Source: Blastobasis lacticolella
Lineage: Eukaryota > Arthropoda > Insecta > Lepidoptera > Blastobasidae
Direction: 5' to 3'
NCBI GenBank assembly: GCA_905147135.1
Contig: LR990041.1
Coordinates: 23,667,712-23,731,711, forward strand
DNA: 64,000 nt
Position numbers and translations under genes: made by a program. Position 1 is the stretch's first letter. Each line of letters starts with the position of its first letter. Of the stretch, positions 1-11,708 are shown one piece after another. The notes under the pieces are model-generated. The model ran no database searches. It was not told where the DNA came from and was given only the letters and a program-made list of their open reading frames with translations.

Positions 1-2000
1 CACACTCTCCAGCTGCTAAAGTGTTATAAAGGGTGTTCTTATTTTTAATTTTATAGTACTATAAACGGGTCCCGTCGAGTTACTTACTATTAGATCTACT
101 AGATAGTTCATCAGAAGATGATTCGGATTGTGATTTTGACGCGCGTATTGCCACATGTGTCAAAAACAGAACGATGTGGATTGAAGATCACATAAAGTAT
201 AAGGAAATTTCCGGAGAGTTTAAAATATTTGATGAATTATCTGACGGAAAATTTTGTGATTATTTCCGGGAGTCAAGATCAACCTTTTCCGAACTTCATG
301 ATCTAATTAAAGAAGATATTAAGAAAAATAATACCCACATGCCAAAAAGTATATCTTCCGAAGAACGACTTGCTGTGTGCTTAAGGTAAGAATGAAATGA
401 AAGTATAAAATAATCATTAAATTTTTAATCGCTTATTCTTTATTATTAGTAAAGTGCTTATTGTAATCATTACACTAATGATTATATTTTGTCAACTCAA
501 AGTTCACAAGATAAGAACCGATGTCTTCATGAGTAGAAATGTCAGTTGTGTTCTGCGGTGTCATTAAAGAATTAGATTCCGGTGATTGAATTTGTACTGA
601 ATAAACATGATGTCCAGAGGAATGTGCGTTGGTAGACATATCTGTGTTTTGTTGTGAAAACTGACGAATCAATTCCGTATTATTAGTGTTTGGTGGCATC
701 ATTGGAGTACTGGATGCCGTCGGTGGACTTTGTAATGAATAATGGACAGGCGAATTTAAACAATCAGAGCTTGCTGAGTTCGAGCGCAATGAATTAGGGC
801 TAACAGCACGCATCGGCAAATTCAGAGAGCTGGCCGGCGACATATTGTAATTAGTAGCATGTCCTGGACTCGGGTAACTTGGTGTTTGCATCAAATGTTG
901 CTCTCGAGCTTCCATTACTATATTGAATAGTTGTCTCTGAATCCTCATTTGAAGATGCTCAGGTAGCTCACATGTGGCATCACACATGCTCATGAAAAAC
1001 TTTTCCATGCTTTTGTTGCTCGATGATACATTTTTATAATTACTCTCCAGGATTTGTTTCCTCAACATATCTCTCTCAACTGCTCTTTTTTCTCTTTTCT
1101 TTACGTCCTGTTCTAATATGTTTACAATAGATTTGATATTTCTTTTTCGAGGCTGAGAATTTTCATTGCCAATGACAGAAGCAGTTTGCTGTTCTCCACT
1201 GGTTGATGCATTAAGTAGTTCCGAGTCATTACTTGCTTCACTACCTTCATTCATTGTGTTTGTGAGTATATTTGTATATACAAGTCTTTTTCTCATATTA
1301 GGAAGCAAAAATGGCATCTGGTCTTCATATTTCCATTTTGGGGTGTTATTTGACGCTTGACCTGAAGTTGTTTTCTTTCTAGTACCCGTGGCTTGACGAT
1401 GTCCATCACTAAGCTTCTTCCATAAAGTTTTTGCTTCTTTAACTGCAACAAAAGTAAATAGAATTGTTTATGTTACAGGTACTTGTCAACTGGAGATTCA
1501 TTCAGGAATATCGCCTTCAGTTACAGAATTGGAGAATCTACTGTGGCTAATATTATAACAGAAGTATGCGATGCTTTATGGAAGTACCTACCTTCAGCCC
1601 AAAGTTTTATCAGAGCCAACGCAAGAAACATGGAAAGATATCGCAACCGACTTTAAAGAAATGTGTCAATTCGATCATTGTTGCGGCGCGATCGATGGGA
1701 AGCATGTGACTGTGAAGGCCCCACCTAATTCTGGATCTGATTATTTTAATACCAAAAACACTTTTTCAATAGTGCTACTCGCAGTAGTCGACGCAAGGCG
1801 AAAATTTACAATTATAGATGTGGGATCCAAGGGACGATTCAGCGACGGTGGAATTTTTTCGCAAAGCGAATTTGGAAAAAGATTACAAAATGGTCAATTA
1901 CGATTGCCTGAAGAGGAGCCCTTGACTTCTGGCGGACTAAATATGCCTTACGTTTTTATTGGCGACGAAGCCTTTCCGCTATTGCCGAATTTAATGCGCG

Positions 2001-2822
2001 TGTTAGATAGGGTGTATAGAGTGTACAGATCTCGCGTGTGAATTTAAGTATTTAGAAGATATTAATGATGGTGGTCTAGTATTTTATCGAAAACCAAGGG
2101 TGGAAAGCTTAATGAAATAAAAATAGGGCACATTAGTTAAATATAAATAGCTATTTATTCCAGACAGGAAAAGCATATTTAAACACACATATTGGATCAA
2201 ATTAGCTAAGTTATTATATCATAGGATAGGCAATCATAGCAAACAAAGTTACATGGGAAATATAACAATATATTCTGAACATAATAATACATGGCAAAAT
2301 ACAAAATCCCTAAAAATGGGACAATAGTATTACGTATGATTCAATCAATAACCGATTATATAGATGAATAAAACTAATACAAAATATAAAGCAACAATAA
2401 AACAATGCAAGTTTGTACTTAACTCTGTGCCGGGTCTGGAGCAACAAGGCCCTCCCAGTCTCTCGACTGGGTTTATATAACCAACATTCAAACGGAAGTT
2501 AGAAGCCGTTACATTTCAACCAATGACAGCACGTTATAATAATTCTAATTAACTATGAAATATTGTGCAAAGATAATAACCAAATTCATCGAAATAGTTC
2601 TTAAAACTATTTTAAATAATTATAAGACATTAAATATTTGGAAACCAAACTTTTAGTTAATTAGTACTGAATGTGCTCAAAGATTAAACATCGTTCAGGA
2701 GTTTCGTACATTCGTTCTGAAACGACTATAATTTTATTTGGCAATATTATTTATAATTAATTACGATAGTTTTACTTTTAAATAACAATTAAAAATAGAC
2801 TATAATACCATATAATATAACA
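2001..2822. repeat. LTR, left copy (822 bp)
   Basis: The copy matches 7610-8411 with a constant offset of 5609 bp over about 796 bp, with no indel seen and no mismatch noticed on reading. It differs near its right end, where it has 20 bp (around 2796-2815) that the right copy lacks; the lost segment is flanked by ATA direct repeats, as expected of a short slippage deletion in the right copy. Confidence 0.92.
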
Positions 2823-5800
2823 CGGCCATACTGACATGTGCTTCGTTCTCGAAGTACTTAAACATTGTGATGGTACATCAAGTTAAAACAATTATGGAAT
2901 AAATTGTAAACATAATTAAAAACGTAAACTTTTATATTATTATAGTAATCTCATCATATTTCATTACAAAGCAGATAAGAATAACATTGATATATCATTT
3001 TTATCAATACGAAAAACTACTCAAGTAGGTAAACAAACAATTAGTAAATTCCATTGACGTAGAACATGTTATCACATAAAGTTTACATAGGTTAACCATA
3101 AAATGAAAAATATAAGTTGTGCCTGTTGTATCGTTTATGCTGTGTTATTTCCACGTGTACAACGTGTACATACAAAAGTTTATAAATATTATGTATGTTT
3201 TATATTCGTCACATACTTAACTTTTTTAAACCCATATTTGAAAAATAAATAACCATTTACTGTGCATTTCCGCTTTTTTATAGCATTCCAGCTTTCCTTT
3301 TTATTTTGTACCATTATTAATAAATAAATAACCATGTACTTAGCATTTCCGCTTTTTTTTCATTGCATTTTAGCTTGTTTTTTATTTACAATTTTAACTA
3401 AGTCCAATAGTAAAGTTATTAAGTCAATGAAATCATCAGTAATGCATGTACGCTTTTTTAAATTTCATAATTATTATTGTAAACCATCACCGGCATCACC
3501 TTTACCCGTGATCCTGATAATATTTTTTGTCACTGGCATCACCTATACCGGTGATCCTGATAAATGTTGACTATATGCCTTAACATGCCAGGCCCAACAC
3601 TCACTGCCTGTGAGGCTGACCGACATCGGGCAAGAAAGTCGACCAAACATAATATATAAACATTAATATAATAAAATTGAATAGGTACGTGTAGTAAATA
3701 GAAAATATTAGTGTTTAGTATAAAATATCTTTTGTTTTTGGAAGAATACAGTACTTATCGTATGGTATTGTTTCTTATGTGTGTGTAAATAAATGTTTGT
3801 TGTTTTACTTCTGGACTTTGTCACAATATAATAAATGGTACTTATCAGCCAAATATACCATCATAATCCGTTCGGTCAATTCTGACGTTTGATTTTCCAA
3901 TCACTAACGGTAGCTAGCAAAATTTTAATTTTAATCATATGTAGGGGGAAAGTTATAAGTTCGGACGGAAATTTATAAAGTACGGCATACTAACAGTGAC
4001 GTCATTGTACATTCTACAGTCATATAAATTTGTAAGAAAATTCAAGTAAATGTATTCACCTAGAACTTGCGTTAGACGAAACGATCGTAATGTTAATAAA
4101 CAGAAACATGTTTCTAAATTCACTATATGTACAAATGGTCCCCACGCTGTGATGGATAAAATGTTCAAGTAATCATATATCCAACAACATAAAAAATCAT
4201 TAAAAATTGAAATCATTTACCAAAGAAATGAAATCCTTTCTTGTGCAAAAATGATATTATAATATTGATGAATTTTTTTAATTACCTCGAATTGAGATAA
4301 TCCGGATATAGCTATTGTATTATATTATTTATGACACCGTTTTGAAATTTATGTGAAAAATGACAATACTGCTGATAGAATTAATTGCTAATACAGAATG
4401 ACATCTTACAAATATGTGAATTATTTAATATTTTGTTTATTGTACTGTTTATTAGATACTCTCACTTATTTGCAATGCCCTAACAGGGTGCCATATAAAT
4501 ACATGTAAGTACTACATAATATTGTGAAATCTGTTGGAAAACTGATACGTAATAAATGAAATGAAATAAATAATCTTTCGAAACCAAAATCTTCGTAACC
4601 ACTGTACTGGTTTTGAAAATTCTTTCATAGCGGTAGATTATCCGAATATAGTTTATGGAAACAGGTAAAGGTATATAGTTTATGATAAAGCTAGTTCTTT
4701 TTAAAATTGTAAGGGGGTTAATCGACTGTTCATACTTGTTAAACATGGTGTCTTTCTCGGTCCCAAAACGCAGTGCAAAGACCTTTCGCACTTAAAAATA
4801 TCAGACGAATGTCGGTGGTAGATTTATTTTTTAATTAAGCGCGATCGATTCTATTGTGAACGTAAGTTTGCCTGTTATTGGATGTACATTTAAGAGTTAA
4901 AAAATGTTCATGTAATATTTCAATGTATGAATAAATACAATAAATAAAGGTACCCATTTTTTAAAATATCTTGTCGATGTAGGTACTTTAATAAATAGCT
5001 TGAATTGAATATTTATTGTATGGTGACAGTTTGTGGAAATGAAAATGAAGTAAACAAATTAATATTTTGAGTTAAGCCGGGAACCCACCGAACAAAATGT
5101 TGTGTTGTCAACATGATGGAAACATTGTGCAACAAAAATACGTATGATAGTATTCTTGAGAGGGAAAACAATTTTTCTTGTAAATTAAGGACAATTGTTA
5201 CAACAATACTTTCAGTGGGAAGTGTGGGGCAGGAGATTCAAAAAATTGACTCAAATATCAACGCAAACATAGTAAAATGTTGGAAAGACGTATCTACAGC
5301 ATTTCCATTTGGTCAATGATTTTAATATTTTCCAATGTGGGTAACTGGTAGGGTTTTGTTTACATGTTATTTCTTTGTTAAAGGCGGTTGATATCGGTTA
5401 TTTCTTTTATATGAGGCAAATTAGATGTGTGGTTTTCGTTTTCGATAATCTATGTCAGACTATTACAAGTAGGTACTAACTTATTAAAGTTACCTATCAA
5501 ATTGACGGGAATATAAAGGTTACGATTATCGTTAACTTATTATTTAGAAAACTTAGCAAGTATTTGTCGGTCAACCGCACAAAATAGTTTTTTTTTTTTT
5601 AAAACACCAACAAGAATTGTTGAAAAGCATAATATATAATTTTGTACTGATGGCTTCTATGAAAGGATTTCTCAATATTCGTCTAAAATCATTTCTTACG
5701 GAATTAATAGAATTTATAGAGAACTTGACTTGGGTTAACTTTAACCCCTAATGTAAGGGGGTAAAAACGTACTACGAAATTTGTATGTAAAAAAAACTTT

Positions 5801-7609
5801 TTAAGGTCGAGATAGGTAGTTACTGTCGGTTTCGTGTAGTATGAACATATAACTTAATGAAGTGTAGTGTAACACTGCTGTGAAGTTGTATAATAAAGTG
5901 TGTATAATATTCGCACAAATAAATCACATATGCAGTTCATAAAAGTGGCCATTCTCACATCACAGTATCATATTACTGAATCATATTATTATTGGGGTTA
6001 AATCATTTTATGCAATGAATAACTAGAAATCCATTTTGAAAATACAACAAAAGTATTGTTATTGAAAAAGAAATTATGCGATTACCGTTTTCAACGGTTT
6101 CAGTTGGCATTCACATACTTTTGTGTTTAAAATTTAACTTTAATATAGGGAAAATATAGCGTCTATATAGAAAATAAATTAAAATAAAATAAATTTAAAC
6201 TTATTCTTTCAAACTAGTCAGTATAGTTTGAAGCACGAGTTTCAGGGATTAAGTCGTCCGCGTCTTATGCAGTATTAATGCAGAACCCTTCAGGGTGTTA
6301 CCTGCTAGCGTTTTAGCGATGTCGCTCCCATCGTCGATTTAAACAAGGTGTTCCAGTCTCGCAACGTGATGAAAACAGCACGGCGCAAGTCCAGGTTTAG
6401 GTCTCGTTCCGTTCTTCAGAGGGGAAGTCCGTAAGTCGTGCAAGACATCGTAGATTGTAGTGACGATGCCCATTTACTTGTAGAAGGGCCTCGTGTGTTA
6501 TCTGAAAAATGGAAACAGCACAGTACCATGTTCGCTCGATCATTCCTGACCCTATGGTTGTAAAACACCCGCTACTACTAGCTGTCTTGTAGTATGTAAC
6601 TCAAAGCAATACTCTTTTTTTTTCAAGGAAAAACAAATCGAAATTCATAGACATCACTAACATTTTTACTCATTGACGTTCATTCATCACACTTTTGTAA
6701 TAGGTAGGTACTTGTAGGTAGATTGCTCCATCGGCAGGAGTCCAACTCTTAAATTTATGATGCTGATGAAAAGGTACTGCTGTACTAGTCATACTTATAT
6801 AAGGTGCACGTACACCTGTTAAGCTATAAACTTAGAATAGTAATTTGTCAATAGTTAAAATCATAAAGTAGTATCTATCAATATCCTGTCAGCTCATGTT
6901 TTATTCTTTAACCAAACCTGTACTAGGTCCATCGGATATACTTAGTCATAGGTAACACAGTCGATCGGCTAGTACGCCAAAAAAAAAACTAAACATAAAA
7001 AATAATTCACATTAACGTTACATAGTGAAAAAAACCTAACATAAACCAATTTGGAATTTAACTACTCGTATTTACATTCATTTGGTAAATTATTTCTTAC
7101 CAACAAAAAATTACAAAGACTTTTTTTTTTAATGTTGTCGGCAGCTTTTCAAAATAATTTAAAAAGTATCGACGGTCAAAGTTAAAATTATAATCAAAGC
7201 ATACCCTCATTAAACAAATAATTTTCAAATTTTACTGTTGTGTTCGTATTCGTTTCTGGATAGGAACTTTAGTTTTAAATCCATTGTAAAATTAATTAAA
7301 TTGTAATTCTGCCACTAAGTTGGTGCATAGCAACTTAAGACTTTCTCGACTTTCTCAATTTGTTCGTTACACATTCGATGAGAGAAATGAATGAACGACT
7401 CACCGATTAAAAACTGTAAATAGCAGTTTCGTCGAGGACCAAACAACGTAGTCCCGCATCTGCATTCTGCAGGTACTCGCCGTTCCGCGTCGTAAGAAGA
7501 ATCCAGCTTCCACAGGCTCGTGCGGGCGGAAAGATCACGACGTAACATAAAAAAAATAAGAATGTTAGAAATATTGTAGGACGTTGCGAGTCCTTTATCC
7601 CACTTCTGA
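2823..7609. other. Interior of the LTR element, no recognisable genes
   Basis: There are 4787 bp of mostly AT-rich sequence. The longest open frames are about 70-100 codons and show no known domain. A GC-richer patch lies at about 6225-6500, and a 77-codon minus-strand frame (7548-7315) begins just inside the right LTR, where a leader would lie if transcription runs on the minus strand. I cannot assign a function to either. Confidence 0.6.
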
Positions 7610-8411
7610 TGTTAGATAGGGTGTATAGAGTGTACAGATCTCGCGTGTGAATTTAAGTATTTAGAAGATATTAATGATGGTGGTCTAGTATTTTATCGAA
7701 AACCAAGGGTGGAAAGCTTAATGAAATAAAAATAGGGCACATTAGTTAAATATAAATAGCTATTTATTCCAGACAGGAAAAGCATATTTAAACACACATA
7801 TTGGATCAAATTAGCTAAGTTATTATATCATAGGATAGGCAATCATAGCAAACAAAGTTACATGGGAAATATAACAATATATTCTGAACATAATAATACA
7901 TGGCAAAATACAAAATCCCTAAAAATGGGACAATAGTATTACGTATGATTCAATCAATAACCGATTATATAGATGAATAAAACTAATACAAAATATAAAG
8001 CAACAATAAAACAATGCAAGTTTGTACTTAACTCTGTGCCGGGTCTGGAGCAACAAGGCCCTCCCAGTCTCTCGACTGGGTTTATATAACCAACATTCAA
8101 ACGGAAGTTAGAAGCCGTTACATTTCAACCAATGACAGCACGTTATAATAATTCTAATTAACTATGAAATATTGTGCAAAGATAATAACCAAATTCATCG
8201 AAATAGTTCTTAAAACTATTTTAAATAATTATAAGACATTAAATATTTGGAAACCAAACTTTTAGTTAATTAGTACTGAATGTGCTCAAAGATTAAACAT
8301 CGTTCAGGAGTTTCGTACATTCGTTCTGAAACGACTATAATTTTATTTGGCAATATTATTTATAATTAATTACGATAGTTTTACTTTTAAATAACAATTA
8401 AAAATATAACA
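7610..8411. repeat. LTR, right copy (802 bp)
   Basis: Right LTR of the element at 2001-8411. It is followed directly by the CGCG target duplication and the resumed HARBI1 reading frame. It is 20 bp shorter than the left copy because of a deletion between ATA repeats close to its end. Confidence 0.92.
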
Positions 8412-8809
8412 CGCGTATATCCTAAAGTTATGCTGTCAAAGAGTCGTAGAATTTTTAACTACAGACTTTGTAGAGCACGTAGGATTGTAGAAAACGCATT
8501 TGGTGTGCTATCATTTCGTTGGAGAGTATACAAGAGACCATTAGAATGTAAGATTGATATGGTTAATAAAATCATTAAAGCAACTTGTGTCCTACTAACT
8601 ACTTTATCGAAAAACGAATAGATAGGTATTTCAATGTTTCAACAGACAGGAACTTAAGACAAGTGGCAAACAATCAGTTGACGCCATTAGAGTCAACTGA
8701 AATGACGTATTTAAATGAAAGTTTCTTTATTAGAGAAGAATTTTGCAGATACTTTAATACGGTTGGAGCCGTCTCTTGGCAAGATACACGAATTGAAAAC
8801 AGATAAAAT

Positions 8810-9500
8810 GTAAGATAATTAATATAAGAAATATAAGAAATTAATATAAGAAACTTAGGTTAAAAAAACGTGTTTTATTGCCATATACAAATTTGTATTA
8901 TTACCACAGATCGGAACAGGCACAGTGATTTTACGTACTTGTCGTAGGTTAGAGTAATATGGATATTCTCGTAACAATTCAATGAAATAGCGACTCTTGC
9001 TACTAAGCAACAAAGTTCAATTCAATTCGCATAAGCACTCATTACCTACCTACGAGATATTCGCCTAAATATTGCCGCTCTCTTCTAACGCGTAACTCTG
9101 TCGCTGTCTGGCGCAGAGTGACGCGATTGGCTCGCGCGCCGCTGCGCTCCTACCTACTACTACTACTAAAACTATTCTTAATTTCTTCAAATCTCCTAAG
9201 CGCGTAAACCGATTAACATGATTCAAACGGATAAAATAGTTTTAGACCTAGACCTTTCATTTGGTACCAAATCCGTTAAATAATCTCAACAAACAAAAAG
9301 TCACATTTTCAAGTTGCTCTCGTAATTATAAAAAATCAAATTCCTTAATTCAGACATGAGGCCATATTGTTAGTATCAACAAAGTAACTAATTAGTGTTA
9401 GTAATATGTGAAGGTTTATAGTTTCATAGTTTTTAAATGATAAAGTGTATATATTTACAGACAATGTGAATCGTTTGAAATAAAATTGGTAGGTACTTAC
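8810..9500. other. Non-coding Harbinger sequence
   Basis: This stretch separates the HARBI1 stop from the donor site of MADF exon 1 and belongs to the MADF intron. It has a moderately GC-rich patch at about 9080-9150. No gene is seen. Confidence 0.5.
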
Positions 9501-9870
9501 TGTTTGGCAAATCACAATCCTTTATTACTTCTCGCCACGCAGCTTCTTAACTCAGTGTCTTTGTAATCACGTGAATCCATTTTCCATAAGCATGGATACT
9601 TACGCACGCTTTCTATTAAATGTTTCATGATTTTACGACAGGTCCGCTCTTCGAAGGCTCTGGATGGGAACAGGCAACTGTCAACAGACTGATTGACTGA
9701 GTGACTGAAACAGACTGTACTGTGTGTGTCTCTGTCTACACAGAAACTTTTTGAACATCCTTTTCGAAGAGAGATATACGGAAATGTATTGAGATGTATT
9801 AAGATGTATCGAAATATATAAATGTATATTTTCGTATCGCTCTGTATTTTAAGATTCGAAGATGTAAAAA

Positions 9871-10290
9871 TATACATTATAGCTGTCTTGTGTGGTCTCC
9901 TGACGATTTGTGAGAGATGTAATGAGATGTATCGTGCTATAATGTACATCTTTACATTATAGCTGTCGTGTGTGGTCTCCTGACGATTTGTGAGAGATGT
10001 AATGAGATGTATCGTGCTATAATGTACATCTTTACATTATAGCTGTCGTGTGTGGTCTCCTGACGATTTGTGAGAGATGTAATGAGATGTATCGTGCTAT
10101 AATGTACATCTTTACATTATAGCTGTCGTGTGTGGTCTCCTGACGATTTGTGAGAGATGTAATGAGATGTATCGTGCTATAATGTACATCTTTACATTAT
10201 AGCTGTCGTGTGTGGTCTCCTGACGATTTGTGAGAGATGTAATGAGATGTATCGTGCTATAATGTACATCTTTACATTATAGCTGCTGTG
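9871..10290. repeat. 80-bp tandem array, five copies plus a partial
   Basis: The unit repeats every 80 bp; the phase marker TTTACATTAT falls at 9951, 10031, 10111, 10191 and 10271, with a diverged first marker at 9871. Inner copies are almost identical. Each junction holds an inverted repeat, GCTATAATGTA and TACATTATAGC around a 6-nt loop. The start of each unit (ACATTATAGCTGTCGTGTGTG) resembles the terminal segment of the Harbinger element next to it, so the array looks like an amplified subterminal region. Upstream (9770-9870) are decayed GATGTAT-like short repeats. Confidence 0.9.
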
Positions 10291-10329
10291 TGTGAAGCCC
10301 TTTAAGTTGTTGCCCTATAGTAAATTATC

Positions 10330-11235
10330 CAGTTATTCTTATGTCCTATCAATACTATTTAATATAGCTTCAGAACAGGTTGCGTTAAATGCATATTGTG
10401 GTTATATTTACCCTCTTTTAAGTAATAGCATTATTTTTTAGGGCAACTCTATCAATGTTATGTCTTTTTTTTAATGTAAAACAAGTGTTTAAGAAGTATC
10501 TTCATAATGGTTAGTACAGATTCTCTTCGCAATACTTTTATAGAAAAGAATATACTCACTATAGCCTGCTTATATATCTTAGAAATTTGCGGTTTTATAA
10601 AGACTAATGAACACCATTTTATTAAAAGTTCATCAAAAAAATATACAAAGCAAATACGAGCACAATCTTCAGATACCCCAAATTAACAAAACTAGATATT
10701 CAAAAAGTACTTATATCACAGGTATTAAGATGTATAATCATCTGCCCTATGAATTGAAAAAGCTTCATCATCGCAGCCCGTTACAGTCCACTGCTGGACT
10801 CAGAGCCTCTCCCACGAAAGGAGAGGTTATTGCCATAATCTCCACGCTTGGCAGACGGATTGGAGATCGCAGTTTTTAAATATAACAATTGAAAATGCTG
10901 CGGCCCATTTTCCAGACTACGGAAACTCTTGATCTTTTACCTCGAAACCATTAGTCGCCTTGTACGACACCCATGAGTGTAAGGGGTTGGTGCTATTCTA
11001 CTCTGCCGGATACCACACGGCCATGTTTTTAAAGATTTTTATTATATAGTTATTTAAATATATACGATAATACTAAAGTAAATTCGGTTATTTTAAGTTT
11101 ATTTCGTCGTGTCGTATTTCAGTGTTGTGTAATAATAATTTGAATATTGTACACCTGAAATGGGTAAACTGCTATGGCGTATATTTGTTAACCAGTTTTT
11201 AACAATAAATATTTACTTTACTTTACTTTACTATT
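10330..11235 (+). mobile_element. 3' end of a CR1/Jockey-type LINE, decayed, with a nested repeat
   Basis: Plus-strand frames from about 10360 carry pieces of a LINE reverse-transcriptase C-terminus, such as ILTIACLYILEICGFIK at about 10555 and, in another frame, YNHLPYELKKL near 10735. Several stops and a frameshift break it. The element ends at about 11235 with a CTTTA-type microsatellite after AATAAATATTTACTTTA. A different interspersed repeat (10765-11020) sits between the coding part and the tail. Confidence 0.6.
10765..11020. repeat. Interspersed repeat of lepidopteran type
   Basis: The segment from CCGTTACAGTCCACTGCTGG through GTCGCCTTGTACGACACCCA to CCACACGG has the composition and phrases of a repeat common in lepidopteran genomes. 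It interrupts the LINE tail. I do not assign its class. Confidence 0.4.
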
Positions 11236-11254
11236 TAAATAAGTCAATTTATTT

Positions 11255-11380
11255 GACGACCTGAGTGATTCAGTGAGTGATGGTTAACATGCCGGTCACC
11301 ACGCAGAGATCTCGGGTTCGATTCCCGGCCGAGCAGAAATTGAAATGATGAATTTTAATTTCTGTTACGGGTCTGGGTGT
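11255..11380 (+). mobile_element. tRNA-derived SINE, family A, 5' part
   Basis: This is the head of SINE family A. It has an A-box-like start (CGACCTGAGTGATTCAGTG), a B box (GGTTCGATTCC) and the family body AGAAATTGAAATGATGAATT. It matches the copies at 19311, 28862 (minus), 45178 and 53470. The usual 3' half (CAAGCTTTGCTTAGTTTGGG) is missing here. Confidence 0.8.
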
Positions 11381-11708
11381 AATATTAAAGTCTTTCGGAG
11401 TCTCCCCCCGGATGTCAAACAGTATAGACGTACTTTCGGTTAAATTTGTGCAAAATAACTTAAAAATTAAAATCATATAATAATTCGATAACTACTAGGA
11501 ATGCAGTGCAACAGAGAAGTGATTGTTAAATAATTGGAAAGAGATAGTCCTGGGGTGAGTGTGACACAACTATATTTCTGGATTCCGCACTCAAACGCAC
11601 AACAAACCTAATCCTCTCTCATTGGCCAATTCGGGACACGCCCACCATTAAATCCATTACCTACCCACAAGTACGGAGCCGTCGGAACATTTAGGCCTAC
11701 AATTCAAA

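Larger units (their letters stand above)
2001..8411. mobile_element. LTR retrotransposon without recognisable coding capacity (LARD-like)
   Basis: Two long direct repeats (2001-2822 and 7610-8411) bound a 4787-bp interior. The ends are TGTTA...TAACA and the host sequence is duplicated as CGCG (1997-2000 and 8412-8415); removing the element rejoins the HARBI1 reading frame through NLMR. The interior has only short ORFs and I see no gag, protease, RT or integrase motif, so it looks like a large non-coding LTR derivative that depends on a partner. Promoter-like signals in the LTR (CAAT-like ATTGGTTG, then TTATATAA) read on the minus strand, so transcription may run that way. I found no convincing primer-binding site or polypurine tract. 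The 4-bp duplication fits Gypsy or BEL/Pao. Confidence 0.85.
174..8806 (+). pseudogene. HARBI1-like: HARBI1-like DDE transposase, broken
   Basis: Transposase for the Harbinger element, a nuclear DDE-type recombinase. Exon 1 is 174-385 (donor AG|GTAAG); the reading frame is open upstream of the Met at 174 back towards a possible acceptor near 54, so the true start is unsure. Exon 2 starts at 1479 (acceptor GTTACAG), phase 2. The catalytic triad is visible: D in AIDGKH (codon 1694), D in FIGDEAF (1964), E in RIVENAFG (8490). The last two lie on opposite sides of an LTR insertion in the codons after NLMR. Other damage: a 4-bp tandem duplication (ACCT twice, 1586-1593) shifts the frame, and a 1-nt shift near 8600-8612 moves the C-terminal part (to ...VSWQDTRIENR) into another frame. 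It cannot make a working protein. Confidence 0.88.
475..9628 (-). pseudogene. MADF/BESS protein of the Harbinger element, split by insertion
   Basis: Second Harbinger gene, a MADF-domain DNA-binding protein with a BESS motif, thought to help the transposase bind element ends. Exon 1 is 9628-9501: MKHLIESVRKYPCLW starts the MADF domain and the exon ends at a GTAAGT donor (9500). Exon 2 is 1442-475 (acceptor TTTGTTGCAG), continuing with KEAKTLWKKL and the MADF end WKYEDQMPFLLP; the BESS-like helix is near MSMCDATCELPEHLQMRIQ. The tail is Ser/Pro/Asn-rich. Exon 1 carries one extra A just before the AAW of the MADF domain (around 9541), which shifts the frame; removing it also restores the phase expected by exon 2. 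The intron contains HARBI1 exon 2 in antisense and the LTR element. Confidence 0.75.
1..10300 (+). mobile_element. PIF/Harbinger DNA transposon, interrupted
   Basis: This span holds the two proteins typical of animal PIF/Harbinger elements: a HARBI1-like DDE transposase (plus strand) and a MADF/BESS DNA-binding partner (minus strand). The right end is placed at 10300, where the sequence GCTGCTGTGTGTGAAGCCC is followed by TTTAA; read inward this starts GGGC, as many Harbinger termini do. The first bases of the window (CACAC...CAGCTGCTAAAG) loosely resemble that terminus, so the left end probably lies just outside the window. A later LTR element (2001-8411) sits inside. The family call is firm from the proteins; the exact ends are inference. 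Confidence 0.7.

Noticed and set aside
2823..7609. Hidden gag-pol in the LTR element
   Set aside because: No frame longer than about 100 codons and no RT, protease or integrase motif on either strand by eye.
9512..9949. 145-codon minus-strand frame read as one protein
   Set aside because: Only the last 39 codons are MADF exon 1; the upstream part is translated repeat sequence.
9871..10290. CRISPR-like array
   Set aside because: The 80-bp units are contiguous with no unique spacers; the genome is that of an insect and the array belongs to a transposon end.
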